Below, piece by piece: positions 49,626-60,730 of a stretch of DNA of 64,000 nt. Where the stretch lies: contig NC_048555.1 in NCBI RefSeq assembly GCF_902806685.2, positions 3,100,001-3,164,000 on the forward strand, given 5' to 3'. The number at the start of each line of letters is the position of its first letter. Position 1 is the stretch's first letter. The notes under the pieces were generated by a model. The model was not told where the DNA came from and did not search any database. It was given only the letters and a program-made list of their open reading frames with translations. Both the position numbers and the translations under genes were made by a program. The stretch is from Maniola hyperantus (lineage: Eukaryota; Arthropoda; Insecta; Lepidoptera; Nymphalidae).

Positions 49626-50131
49626 AGGTTTCTATCTACCACATCTCTACTGCTTGAGAGCGTTCCATCTGACTGCATATTTTTCTAACTATTACTTAAA
49701 ATCGTAGTCGAGCGCAAAGCTGTCATCGATAAAAAAAGTTATAATTCCTGCTTTCAACCCAATAATCAGATTAATTCCTGATGAAAAACTCCGATGCTGT
49801 ATAGACATCGTTGTCCGACGCTTATCAAAAGTAGCGCTTGTCAAATCTTTTGACGTTTTAATTAAATGAATCTTCCGCTAGATGATAATTTTTTTTCCTC
49901 TTCACCAGTGGAGCGGATAGGTATGAGATTTATCGATGTAACGTTGAGCTCTATAAGATTTATCGATATAACGTTGCACCTGCTCATCGCCAGAATATAT
50001 CTACTGTAGCTTATTTGACAGTGAAATGAAATTATTAGAACGTAACAAATTACTTTATTAGTTAATTTATTTCTTATCTTTTAGTTTTTAACAACTATTT
50101 CCTTTCAGTTTTATAAAATTAGTTTGATAAT
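49626..50131. other. Intron 2 DNA, nothing recognised
   Basis: Includes a local direct repeat GATTTATCGATGTAACGTTG / GATTTATCGATATAACGTTG at 49927 and 49960. No element identified. Confidence 0.4.
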
Positions 50132-50383
50132 TGGCACCGATTCCGTTGTTTTTCTTTAAACTAAATTTAGAGTATCTGCATCCTTTTCTTTTTAACAATG
50201 CTAAAAAGGGACAGAACATACAAGACTCCAAATTTTAGTGCACGCGGTTCATCGCAGTGCATCACGGGTTTTACCATCTAAAAATTTAATTTAAAACTGT
50301 CAAACTGCGTCTGTCCTTTTCATATTACATTAGTAAGAAGAAAATGCAAATACTCTAAGATTTGGTTGTGCTCAGAATCAGTA
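50132..50383. mobile_element. MITE family F
   Basis: Left AAATTTAGAGTATCTGCATC then TAAAAAGGGACAGAACAT; right GAAAATGCAAATACTCTAAG then TTGGTTGTGC. A second copy in opposite orientation lies at 51303-51570, sharing GTCAAAC, ACTAAAATTTAGAGTC and AGTATTTGCATCC. Confidence 0.65.
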
Positions 50384-50463
50384 CCAATTATCTCTTTCTA
50401 ATTTACGATTTATCAATTACCTATTACTTTAAAAATATCTTGGCAACACTTTGTCGTAGTAGG

Positions 50464-50672
50464 TACAGTTCTTGCAATTCACGAAGGCGATCGAGTGAAC
50501 TTTACTTGTGGTTACGTCGTATACATGGACATTGCGTAAGTGTGCGTGCATGTCGGACCAATCAGTCGCAAGCAAGCGCTTGCAAACGCACACATTTACT
50601 TTACCTAACTGATACCGATACAACTTAAACACAATCATGAGCGACTCGCCCTCGTGAATTGCAAGAACTGTA
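50464..50672. mobile_element. MITE with 26-bp terminal inverted repeats, 209 bp
   Basis: TACAGTTCTTGCAATTCACG and CGTGAATTGCAAGAACTGTA are exact complements; the arms continue with AAGGCGA / TCGCCCT. Interior non-coding. Possible TA target duplication. Confidence 0.75.
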
Positions 50673-51302
50673 TAAGGTACCTACCATTTCTTTTATGGCT
50701 GTCTTTCGAAATTACTAGCTTGTAGGTTTAGCCATGACTTCTGCTTTTAATACAGGCTATCTGTTTTTATAGCTTCATTGCTAAATTAGTAACCCTAGAT
50801 TCATAATGTGTGTCTGTCCGTGTGTCACAAGCATTTCCAATACAATTTGCTGTAGGCATTATTAGGTTGTAAAGTAAGTAGATTTAACGTAGTATAATTT
50901 TATTATAAGTACCTCCTACTTATGGTATTTATGTGTTTGCAGTGTGCATCTCGTGCTCTTTGCATTAACTATATCAGATCGTGACGCACTAATTGTTTGT
51001 AACGGTCTAGTAACAATAGTTGCTAACTATACTTAATAACTATAAATGGTCATATCAACATATTTATGCTTGCTTAGTCATTTCCACTTTATCTTTTATT
51101 TTTTGTTTTATACTACTTACATAATTGTTCTAAACTATCTGCAATTTTGATTTATAAAAACAAGATTTTATTTATTTTACTTAGTTAATTTCTTCCTCTA
51201 ACTGTAACTCTAAGTAAAAAATACGGGCCTTTACCGAGCAATGTACGATTCAAAAGTACTTGTAAAAGTTTATTTGAATAAAAATCTAATAATTAATTAT
51301 TG
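50673..51302. other. Intron 2 DNA, nothing recognised
   Basis: A short LINE-tail-like scrap (AAAAGTACTTGTAAAAGTTT) lies near 51251. Otherwise unassigned. Confidence 0.4.
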
Positions 51303-51570
51303 GTGAAAATTTAGAGTATTTGCATCCTCTTTTTACTAATGTAATATAAAAAGGACAGACTCTATTTGACAGTTTAAAATTTAATTTAGAGCCGTCAAAC
51401 CTCGTGACTTTAGCTGCCAGTCGCGAGCCTATGGTTTAAATTCGTAGCGTGCACTAAAATTTAGAGTCTTTAAGTGTAAAATTCATGTTCCGTCCTTTCT
51501 TAGCAATATTAAAAAGAAAAAGATGTCGATACTCTAAATTTGGTTTAGAGAAAGACAAGAGAATCGGCTT
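51303..51570. mobile_element. MITE family F, second copy
   Basis: AAAATTTAGAGTATTTGCAT at the left and GATGTCGATACTCTAAATTT at the right, with GTCCTTTCTTAGCAATATTA near the right end. Opposite orientation to 50132-50383. Confidence 0.65.
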
Positions 51571-52129
51571 CTCTATTTGGTTAGTAAAGATCACTTCTTA
51601 GCGATAAGCCCACCAATAATTATTATTGTTCGAATCACTTTGTAGGTTGTCTTTAATTTTATATTTCTTAGTGTAAAATAAACGCTATTTCATTCATTCA
51701 TTCTTTCTTTTGACTTATGTCAACTTCCAATCTCTATCACCTTGACCGATAACGACTTGGCATTGGGCCAGTGATTTTGTATTCTTTTTACGCCTACCCA
51801 TCTTTGAATGAGTATTTTTAAGTTATTGTTAGGGTTTCATATCTCAAATATTTTAAATTTGGGACACTAAGTAACGCTTTAACATTTAGCTAGAATAATG
51901 TACTGTTCGACCCTCTATTTAATATAATAAATATGAGTTTAGCGAAAATGTTTATACATAATCCAATTTAGGGAAGGTATCTTTTAACGTGAAAGCTCTT
52001 TACTAGAGTTAGCGTCAATATTGTAAAGTATAAAAATAAGCGGTTACTTGGGCGGATCATTGCATAAACTCTGTTTTCCTAGAAGCGTATTTTATTTAAT
52101 AAAAATATTCTTGACCAAACATCTACCTG
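51571..52129. other. Intron 2 DNA, nothing recognised
   Basis: No supported feature. Confidence 0.4.
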
Positions 52130-52295
52130 GGCGCGTTTGGAACCCTCGTAGCCTTAGTTTTAAGTTTACGTAATTAATTATCCCCACTATATCATCTTAC
52201 AAATCCAACAACTGACAGTCTAAAAGTGTACAATAGTACCTACTTTGAATAAATGATTTCACTTTGAGTTTGATTTTATTTCAGCTTAATCCTAC
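52130..52295 (-). repeat. LINE-tail-like repeat
   Basis: Reverse complement relative of 29805-29945: TGGAACCCTCGTAGCCTTAG, CCAACAACTGACAGTC, TTTGAATAAATGATTTCACT, TTGAGTTTGATTTTATTTC. Confidence 0.5.
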
Positions 52296-52339
52296 GAAAA
52301 CATAAAGGCTGGTCATCCTTGTTGTATAAGTTTAAGGTC

Positions 52340-52631
52340 TGTACCCGTAGTACAAGATTTTACGTCTCACCAAACGAAACCAAATTCGTGAGTCGAAATA
52401 CTTCCGCGTTACAGTAAAATGGACCTAAACAGCCTTGAATTGAAGTCAAATATTCAATGCTACTGATTTTAATTTCGCAATGTTTCCGCTTGGAGCGCTG
52501 GCTGTAGAAGTGTAGACAAACTTGAGCTTTAAAACAAGGCATTTAAGATCCAGTTTACTGTAACGCGGAAATATTTCGACTCTCGAATTTGGTTTCGTTT
52601 GGTGAGACGTAAAATCTTGTACTACGGGTAC
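52340..52631. mobile_element. MITE family G, copy 1 (292 bp)
   Basis: Long terminal inverted repeats: GTACCCGTAGTACAAGATTT at the left and AAATCTTGTACTACGGGTAC at the right, continuing through ACGTCTCACCAAACGAAACC and CGAAATACTTCCGCGTTACA for about 75 bp. Near-identical copy at 55698-55988. If the termini are CCCGTAG...CTACGGG, both copies sit between TA dinucleotides, as Tc1/mariner-type elements do. Confidence 0.8.
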
Positions 52632-52919
52632 TGGTATATTGATTCGGCCGCGGCGGTTAATGTTTTTGATTATCTTGCCAAATCTAGCGAGTAGTGATTC
52701 AGTGTACCCTCATGTCCATTTATCATTGTGTTTATTTATGTATACAATACATAGTGTTGTAGTAGTAGGTAGGATTTTATGATGTAAATTATTTTCTGAA
52801 ATATGAGTATTTAATAATGTTAATTGAATTGTAAGCCGCTTAGGCTAATATGTTGGACTCTGTAATAAGACACCTTATGCACCTACCAACACAATATACA
52901 AATAAAGAAATCTGAATGT
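52632..52919. other. Intron 2 DNA, nothing recognised
   Basis: The end (ACAATATACAAATAAAGAAA) resembles a LINE/SINE tail but is not assigned. Confidence 0.35.
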
Positions 52920-53045
52920 GATTTTTTTTTATTCGTTATAGGCGCATGCTTGACCACGATCACACCTGATGGAAAGTGACGATGTGGCCTAAGATGGGAC
53001 GCGTTTGCCAAGAAGGTGCCTATTCACTCTTGTTTTGTTGTATTG
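52920..53045 (+). repeat. Short interspersed repeat fragment
   Basis: GGCGCATGCTTGACCACGAT, CACACCTGATGGAAAGTGAC, GTGGCCTAAGATGGGACGCG: a block related to the bodies of type 2 SINEs (compare 'caccaggtgaaattgcagtc' near 13090). Tentative. Confidence 0.4.
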
Positions 53046-53689
53046 TGAATACTTATGTAAATCTAAGTTAGTGAATTCACTTCAGACAATTATAAACTAT
53101 TTCAGATGAACTAGCTGTGGTCAGAGGCACTGAAATAATATCATTTAGAAAATATTTGATCTACCCGGGAATCGAATTTGCAACTTCCTGGCTCCTAGTG
53201 ATACAAGACAGCAATAGTAGACACGTAGATAAGGTCCGCTGAGAGGTCGTCTTCCTTTAATTACAATACAAACTGTTCAAAGAGAATGTTTAAACGTTTT
53301 TTATGGTGCTTACTCAGAGATAACGATCTCTTCCCAAATATTTGTTTTCCATTAACGTGTGTGTTCGACTTTGTCCGAACCCACTGCCTTTGATGATAAT
53401 GGGCGGGAGAAATGTACACTGTCTACTAACTACTTATCAGTTATTAGAATACTGTGTAAGTGCTCCTTCACATTAGATGAGGATTTTTTGTAGGAAGATT
53501 TTTAATTTTTTTGAATTTTTATTGAAAAAATAATACCCCACATCCGAAAAACTTCTTCAGACAACGTACTGCAATGATAAAAATTAGAAATAAGTACAAT
53601 TTAATAAATAAAGATAAATTAAACAATTAATTTTCAGTAATTAATTTAAGTTTAGACAACTAATTAATAGTACGGTGTATACAGTCACT
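53046..53689. other. Intron 2 DNA, nothing recognised
   Basis: No supported feature. Confidence 0.4.
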
Positions 53690-53907
53690 GCCCCTATTAT
53701 AAATGCAAAAGCGTTGTTTGTTGGTTTGTTGGTTTGTACTTCAATCACGTCGCAACAGAGCAACGGATTGACCTGATTTTTTGCGTGGGTATAGTCAAAG
53801 ACCTGGAGAGTGACATATGCTACTTTTTTCCCCGGAAAATCAAACATTTCCCACGGGCTTTTAAAAACCTAAATCCGCGCGAACGAATTCGTGGGCAGCT
53901 AGTTTAT
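53690..53907 (+). repeat. Interspersed repeat family S1
   Basis: CACTGCCCCTATTATAAATG, TTCAATCACGTCGCAACAGA, GCGTGGGTATAGTC, CCCCGGAAAATCAAACATTT and the end GTGGGCAGCTAGTT. Confidence 0.7.
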
Positions 53908-55031
53908 TTATAAATTTTAAGGAAAAGCGATGATAGCCTAGTTTATAAGAAGCCTGGGTTAAAACGTCAGTCTGCGGCCCAGGTGGGAACGGGTACGACC
54001 TGCGGGGCGGCCATCGTTTAGAATTGGAAGGAAGACGCTCGGATGTGTCCACACCGAGAGCGGGTGCCGAACGGCATGGAGAGTATGGCATCACGCCCGC
54101 TGGTCACACCGCAGGACGCACCCGCTCCCAGCTGGGTCGCAGACTTAGACTTCTATACTTGTACAGTTCTCATACAAAGGATGCGAGAGTCTGGCAGTGT
54201 CGACAGTTGTCAGTAACCAGATGCTGTGTATCAACCTCTCGTATCTAGATGACAGTCGTAACGGCGAGTGCGTTATCTGAATGGAGCAATATCGGGCGAT
54301 GCGATGCACTTATCGACTTGCAATGTGCTTTGTTCCTCTTTTTCTTATCGCCTTTGATATTTATAGCTTGTCTCTCTTTCTCATATGTATCAAGGGCAGT
54401 GAGAGAAATCGCAAAAGCAAAAGGACGCCCAAAACAAAAACACATATAAATGCCCCTTAGAAAAAAGCGTTTACGAGTTGTAAGATGTAACACGAAGAAC
54501 TATGAGCATACTGAGGAATTTTAGCATTTAAACTATCGTGAGTGATTTCCATTATACATATCTCACACCCGGCTTTACTCACGTGTTTAGTCGACGCTAG
54601 CCCGACTAGTTTCGAACCCATTCGGGGTCCTTTTTCAAAGGGACCCAGTTCGACTCGACCCACCCCGATTGCCACCTCGACCTGTCGCGTACTATACCTA
54701 CTATTATCAGTCCTACCACGTTGTATGTAACTAATAAGAACCAGTTACAATTAATAGTAAATACCTAAGTATTAATATATCTAGTCAGTTCCTTATTTAC
54801 TGCTGTCGAGTAAAATACTACAGTTTACTTTGTCAGCGTTTGACAAATAGAGTGCAGTGTCAGAGATTTATGTTGTTAGGGCATCAATCAACTCGATTTA
54901 CTTGATGAAACACTCGTACGAGCGCGGCCGAGACGTGTCGAGCAAATATTATGTCTACATACAGTCCGATAACCGTGAAATTTGCGTACAATGATATAAT
55001 TATTATACTTAAGTGTCATAGCCTAGTCAGC
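53908..55031. other. Intron 2 DNA with a GC-rich repeat scrap
   Basis: At 54566-54705 CACCCGGCTTTACTCACGTG, GACGCTAGCCCGACTAGTTT, GGGGTCCTTTTTCAAAGGGA and GATTGCCACCTCGACCTGTC form a repeat-like block related to 38380-38650 and, for the first words, to 17550-17572. The rest is unassigned. Confidence 0.45.
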
Positions 55032-55150
55032 GGTGGATAGCCTTGTGGTTAGGACATCTTAATCGGAGGGTGGGAGTTCGATACAGGGCACGCACCTCTC
55101 ACTTTTCGGAGTTATGTGCGTTTTAAGTAATTAAATATCACTTGCTTTAA
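55032..55150 (+). mobile_element. tRNA-derived SINE, type 1, degenerate
   Basis: GTGGATAGCCTTGTGGTTAG, a deletion between the boxes, GGAGTTCGATACAGGGC (weak B box), ACGCACCTCTCACTTTTCGG and the ATTAAATATCACTTGCTTTA end. Confidence 0.7.
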
Positions 55151-55163
55151 GGCCCAAGACACG

Positions 55164-55535
55164 GGTCTGCCCGCGAAATTCAAATTTAATTTGGCTTTTC
55201 ACAATTTGTAAATTAATGGGACAACGTAGACTTATGGCATTCAAATTTCGCCCCTAGCAATATCATCTTCACAGGTTTATATAAAATCTTTACTTGAAAG
55301 TGTGTCTAGTTTAAGAAATTAGTCAAAATAATGACTAATTTGTGAGCAGCTCACATCAAACTCATTATTTTGACTAATTTCTTAAACTGGACACTTTCAA
55401 GTACTTAAAGATTTTTATATAAGCCTCTGAAGATGATACTGCTAGGGGCTCAATTTGAATGCCATAAGCCTACTTTGTCGTATTAGTTTACAAATTACGA
55501 AAAACCAAGTTAAATTTGAATTTCGCGGGCAGACC
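55164..55535. mobile_element. 372-bp foldback element, palindromic along its whole length
   Basis: Left GGTCTGCCCGCGAAATTCAA pairs with right TTGAATTTCGCGGGCAGACC. Pairing continues through GGCATTCAAATT, CATCTTCA, TTATATAAA, CTTGAAAGTG and AAATTAGTCAAAATAATGA to a loop of about 20 bases at 55340-55360, with scattered mismatches. Non-coding; superfamily unknown. Confidence 0.8.
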
Positions 55536-55697
55536 GTTGGATCCCATAAAGCCTAACCTCAAATAGTTAACGCGTCACATAAAACTGTTTGTGTCGTAAA
55601 CAACGTGCTAACTGCTAACGATGTCATTGTCGCGGCTAATTTTAGCTCATGCGGGTTGGTATATTTACCGTTTTCTATTTATTTCGTAAAAATAACA

Positions 55698-55988
55698 GTA
55701 CCCGTAGTACAAGATTTTACGTCTCACCAAACGAAACCAAATTCGAGAGTCGAAATACTTCCGCGTTACAGTAAAATGGACCTAAACAGCCTTGAATTGA
55801 AGTCAAATATGCAATGCCACTGATTTTAATTTCGCAATGTTTCCGCTTGGAGCGCTGGCTGTAGAAGTGTAGACAAACTTGAGCTTTAAAACAAGGCATT
55901 TAAGATCCAGTTTACTGTAACGCGGAAATATTTCGACTCTCGAATTTGGTTTGGTTTGGTGAGACGTAAAATCTTTTACTACGGGTAC
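55698..55988. mobile_element. MITE family G, copy 2 (291 bp)
   Basis: Same ends and body as 52340-52631, with only a handful of differences (for example a G where copy 1 has T near the left arm's CGAAATA, and TTTACTACGGGTAC at the right end). Confidence 0.8.
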
Positions 55989-56129
55989 AGCCTACTTCCT
56001 ACGAGCCACAAATCACAATACCTACACGATACTTTTGGTATCGGTTAGCCATGTTAATCATAACTAACATTCCTCTTTACTTAAATTTTCCATCGGCCCT
56101 CGGCCCTCGAGGGTTATTGTTACGTCACT
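55989..56129. other. Intron 2 DNA
   Basis: Includes GGCCCTCGGCCCTCGAGGGT; nothing assigned. Confidence 0.35.
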
Positions 56130-56362
56130 GGCTGTGCCCGCGGCTCCGCTCGCGTGGCTCAGTGTAGTAGGTACCCATAAAAAATTATGGCGGTCACCTT
56201 GCGCCCCCTAGGACTCTACGCTCGGGTGCACCGCACCCCTTGAACCGCCGGGTATAGACGGCCCTGGATAGTTACTGTTTGTCCTAGAAAATTAAAACTT
56301 CTGACAGGATTTTCAAAAACCTAATTTCACGCGGAGGAAGTCGCGTGCATCAGCTAGTCTGA
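56130..56362 (-). repeat. S1-like repeat, mixed
   Basis: GGCTGTGCCCGCGGCTCCGC begins it; an S1 right end in the other orientation (CACGCGGAGGAAGTCGCGTG, CATCAGCTAGTC) closes it. A C-rich middle (CACCTTGCGCCCCCTAGGAC) is not from S1. Composite of fragments. Confidence 0.45.
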
Positions 56363-56998
56363 AATACGTAGAAACCCTGAAAACAGGAAGTTGTATAAAA
56401 AGAGACACAGAAATTCGAATTGGTTACTGATGTAAGTAAGTATAATTTTGTTAGGTTCTCTGTAACTTCCTCAGTATCTCTTACGCTCGTTCTAATCTGA
56501 AGAAGAAAGGCGGCAATTTGATGTCTTTGCTTATCCGAAAGCAATAACAATTTATTTTTAATACCTTTATAACCCTAACAGAGTTGTCCATCGTCCGTCT
56601 ATCTGTTGTGTAAACTTTACAACCTCAAAAATAGCTAGGAAATCCTTATTTATGTCGCCCTGTATCTAAATGATAATCCTGTTCCGTCCCCACTTTGAAA
56701 TGGATACTTTACACAATAAAACGTGACAACCCAAGATAGAGACTGGCATGTGTGATGAAGATCGTAAATCGGTATTAGACCGGTAAAGGTGGCCGTACAC
56801 GGGCAGCTTAAAGCACTCATGACGGACCGCTTCAAACTGCGACTGCATAGCGAACTACAATCTTCATTTTTTTTTTTTTTTTTTTTAATTACCAACATAG
56901 AGAATGTTTATCAAATCCAATTTAGACAGCAAAAAACCACGAAGGTTTAAAAAGTGTGTCATTCCGTTTACTTCTTAATACATAATAATAATAATAGT

Positions 56999-57033
56999 GT
57001 TTCTATAAACAATATAAATTGTTTATAGAAACT
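56999..57033. repeat. Short perfect palindrome
   Basis: GTTTCTATAAACAATA and its complement TATTGTTTATAGAAAC, offset around TAAA. Confidence 0.5.
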
Positions 57034-57549
57034 CTTATTACATTACATTTCATACAAAAATGGGGATCATTACAATTTGTTAATATAATAGGATTTTAGC
57101 TTATATTTTAAATTAAATCTAGTTAGTTCATTTCTAAATTTATTATCTAAAGTATTTATTAGGCGAGGGATCATGTATGCACTGGTGCGCTCACCGTATT
57201 TGTTTTTTGAAGGTACGGTTATTAATTTGTTTTGCGTAACTTTGCGCGTCTGCATTTTGTTTTGAACTGCATTTTGGATGTCTAAATGAAAAATTGTTCC
57301 TTCAGAAGTGTAAATTGGACCTTGTCGTGAATATTACATTCATTTCATTGATATTCACTAAACTGGTAGTCGCGAGCAGCGACTGCTCCGACCGGTCAGC
57401 AACATGGCAAAATTTTGTTGTGTGGTTGAGCTAAAACACTGAGTCTGAGATAATTTATAGAGCATTCAGGTCAAAATTAAGTTTCAGTCAAAACGAGACA
57501 AATTTTTGGCAGCGATATATATAAAGCTGTTTCGTAACAGTGGCTTATA

Positions 57550-57826
57550 GATCTCATTATTAGCCAATCCCGGTATTGGAAGCCCTAATCTCAACCTGAA
57601 ACCCCGTTCACAGGGCACTAACACTCAAGTGTTAGACATTAAGTTAGCTGATTGACCAATCATTGTCAACTACTTGAGAGTACTTTTCGAGCAATGAAAC
57701 CCAATTAAAATTAAATGCCAATTTAAATGCAGTTGTAATATATAAAATTGAGTGTTAATACCCTGTGAACGGGGGCTTAGGTTGAGATTAGGGCTTCCAA
57801 TACCGGGATTGGCTAATAGTGAGATC
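57550..57826. mobile_element. Foldback MITE, 277 bp
   Basis: GATCTCATTATTAGCCAATC and GATTGGCTAATAGTGAGATC are complementary. The arms continue over CCGGTATTGGAAGCCCTAAT, CTCAACCTGA and CCCCGTTCACAGGG to ACACTCAA, about 80 bp with few mismatches. Confidence 0.75.
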
Positions 57827-58034
57827 ACCCCGCAGTTGGCAATAACTGCTCCAGTCCGGCTCCCCGTGTGCGGCCGCCCTAAGAAGATGTGGATCAAAGA
57901 CTGCAAGAATAGAAGCTGTCTATTACAATTTAACTTGTGGTGTTCATTTGAACTGCGTATTTGCAACATCTTGTTTATTAGACTGATTTCGTTATTCATT
58001 ACTAGATCTTGAAAGTTGGAGTGAGCTATGAACA

Positions 58035-58195
58035 TAATCCATACTAATATTATAAATAAAAGTGTGTCTGTCTGTCTGTTTGTCTGTCTGCTAGGTTTTC
58101 ACGGTCCAACAGTTTAACCGATTTTGATGAAATTTGGTACATAGTTAGCTTACATCCCAGGCAAGGACATAGGCTACCTTTAATCTGTTTAGATT
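58035..58195 (+). repeat. S1 repeat, left part
   Basis: ATCCATACTAATATTATAAA, GTCTGTCTGTCTGTTTGTCT, TTTGATGAAATTTGGTACAT, AGGACATAGGCTACC. Confidence 0.65.
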
Positions 58196-58249
58196 CATAT
58201 TTCAACGAATATAATCTGAACTTCACTTTGAATTTTATCTATTTATTGT

Positions 58250-58462
58250 CAACTAGATGATACCCACGACTTTGTCCGCGTGGATTTAGGTTTTGTAAAA
58301 ATCCCGTGGGAACTGGGAACTGTTTAATTATCTGGGATAAAAAAATCTATGTCACTCTCCAGGTCTTCAAATATATCCATGAAAAAATTTACGTTATCCG
58401 TTGAATCGTTGCGACGTGATTGAAGAACAAACCAATAAACAAAGACACTTTATTATCTAGTA
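58250..58462 (-). repeat. Interspersed repeat family S1
   Basis: CTAGATGATACCCACGACTT, ATCCCGTGGGAACTGGGAAC, ATGTCACTCTCCAGGTCTTC, TTGCGACGTGATTGAAG, ending near ACAAAGACACTTTATTATCT. Confidence 0.65.
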
Positions 58463-59555
58463 GGGATCTTTCTTTCTTTCTTCCTCTGGGCTGGTTTCCG
58501 AACTTAAACGTTTCCGTCTGTTGTGCGTGCATCGCCCCTCCCCGCCGAAGTCTTCACTCCAGCCGTACAAGCTCGCTCCAGAGTAGAGATATTTAGCAGG
58601 GATATTACTAATATTGATAATTTCTATACTTCAACGGAGAGAAAATGTTAGAAACTAAAACAAGCAATGAATATGCATTCTGCTACGTACATGTTCCCAT
58701 TCTCATTTACGCAACAACTTTGTTTTGTGTGCATGCATCTATTGAATTTGCCTGTAAGTACAGTTAGTTTGGAAAGCGTTTAAGAAAAATTAAATATAAA
58801 GAAACGTTTACCTTATCTGGATTCTGGCAAACGCATGGTTTTAATCCAAATAGTGTTCGGCGTCGTTCAATATTCGGTCTTATTTCATTTTATCCCAACT
58901 TAGTCAAGTTTGCACATTGATTTTAGCCTGATATATCAATGATGCTATTTATATTTGAGAAATGACTTTGTTGCAATTGGCTGTGGTCTGACTATTCTAG
59001 AGAACCACTTCTGCAGCAGCTAGCGGGGCTTTCTTTAGCTGTTAAATAGCGTAGAAATCATTTAAGAATGCATTAACAGGTGAGCAAATAGATCCGAATT
59101 CGTTTTTTTTTTGGTTTACTTATGACTACTTTAAACTAATAAATTAAAAATAGTGCTTATTCTACACATACTACTTACTAAATGTAGTGGCCATTAACAA
59201 GTATTCACTATATTTAAAAAATAAGTCACAAAAAAATATCGAATGAAAAACCTTTTAAACAGTTTCGTACTCGACTGTACAATGCTTACGCTAGTTATAA
59301 GATTTTATGCAATTCTCTCTTATCTAGATTTGCATAGAGATTTAATTAGTTTGCAAACTCGCAAATATCACTTAATAAACACATTTTACTGCGTTCTGTA
59401 ATTACGAGTCTGCGTTGATGCATGAAATATCGATTCGAAATAAAATATCGATATTGTTGACAATTTAATCAACGTTAACGTAAACTATGTAGAGTTAGAA
59501 CTTTCCAATGTACAATTTTACGTTTATTATATCTACTAGAACTAGCGTGTTTATC
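58463..59555. other. Intron 2 DNA, nothing recognised
   Basis: AT-rich; no frame or repeat arms seen. Confidence 0.4.
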
Positions 59556-59775
59556 CGTTACTAGCGACCTCCTGCGGCTTCGCTCGAGGGGGGGAATTTC
59601 AAAAATCCGGTCCGATTCCTTGTCTACAAATCCTTGTCTACGTCATTATAAAGAGAACCTCTCGTGCTAAATTTCAGATTTCTAGGTCCAATGGTTTATT
59701 TAGGCTGGCCGTTAATGAGTTAGTGAGTAAGTCAGAACTTTTCTTTTTTTCAAAAGTATATAATATAAATATTTT
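59556..59775 (-). repeat. S-type interspersed repeat, divergent
   Basis: ACTAGCGACCTCCTGCGGCT, TCGCTCGAGGGGGGGAATTT, GTCTACGTCATTATAAAGAG, CTAAATTTCAGATTTCTAGG, then TTTTTTTCAAAAGTATATAATATAA. It follows the S2 plan but with different internal sequence. Confidence 0.5.
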
Positions 59776-59820
59776 TACATACACACAATTAATTAACTGT
59801 TCTTGAAATCTAGACCATTA

Positions 59821-60365
59821 AAGATAACCAAGTAAGTTTTCCAGGCAGATCTATTTGTTTTAATCGATGATAAATGACGCTGAAATCTAAGATAAAAAAT
59901 CGCTGCGTTGAAAGATATATGCCAATCTTTTAACTCCATACCTACCCTTTAATCGATTTCTTTAAAAACTTGAATCATCATTTATCAATTATCGAACGCA
60001 AACTTATCATCGACCGATACCCTTTAATCAATGTTTGCGTGGTGTCAATTACCTACCAAAATGTTACAGAATGAGTCTTTGCATCATAATTTATTGAGCG
60101 CAAACTTATTATCGATAGATAACAAATTTTTTACAAGGAAATTATCATATCAATATGACACGGTTTTGAGTCACTAAGAGATCGGAAATTGATAAAATCA
60201 TTTCTCTACCTAGCATTATCTGATATTTATTATAATAAGCGATATTCGATAATGGATCTGATGCAGGCTTATCTAGCATTGATATCTTAATCGCAGACTT
60301 GATAATATTATCATGATGAAACGCGGGATTGGAATTAACGGAGATGTTATCTAATCTGAGCTGTC
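59821..60365. promoter_or_regulatory. Dense GATA-motif cluster, candidate intronic enhancer
   Basis: By eye I count about 14 WGATAA/TTATCW hexamers in 545 bp, including TGATAATATTATCA, TTATCGATAGATAA, TTATCAATTATCG and TTATCTAGC, with several ATCGAT (DRE-like) words. A rough expectation at this base composition is one or two. GCGCAAACTTAT(C/T)ATCGA also occurs twice (about 59996 and 60096). No transposon arms were recognised here. A regulatory role is inferred only. Confidence 0.35.
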
Positions 60366-60730
60366 CCACGGTTGGACATATCTACCTTCGATGTCTTTAC
60401 GCATCCGTATTTGGATCATCAGGGTCAGTTGATTGAGATTCACTATTTGACCTGCTACGTCGATTACTATCTCTTTTCTCTCAGTGATTACGTAAATTGA
60501 GTTGTCATTGCCTCAGAAACTCTCAACTGAGAGGATTTTTTTCCGACCTAATTCACATTATATCAATTTCTCTAGGGATCTCTAATTTTTGAGAATTAAA
60601 CTATACCTATCAACCTTCCTCTTGAAAAAAAAATTTTCGGGTCCCAAAGATTTAGTTCGCGCGTTTAATACAACAATTCACCAAAACAAATGTCACGCAC
60701 ATAATGTGATTAAATTAATACGTACAAATA
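60366..60730. other. Intron 2 DNA, nothing recognised
   Basis: No supported feature. Confidence 0.4.

Larger units (their letters stand above)
56786..57880. mobile_element. Possible long TIR element
   Basis: AGGTGGCCGTACACGGGCAG at the left and CTCCCCGTGTGCGGCCGCCC at the right are inverted relatives over about 24 bp with several mismatches; TAA lies near both ends. The interior contains the foldback element at 57550-57826 and a family B-like scrap near 57435-57535. Weakly supported. Confidence 0.35.

Noticed and set aside
53861..54248. Possible later exon of the lipid phosphatase (GC-richer block)
   Set aside because: No frame gives PAP2 motifs or membrane helices, and no phase-0 acceptor leads into recognisable LPP sequence.
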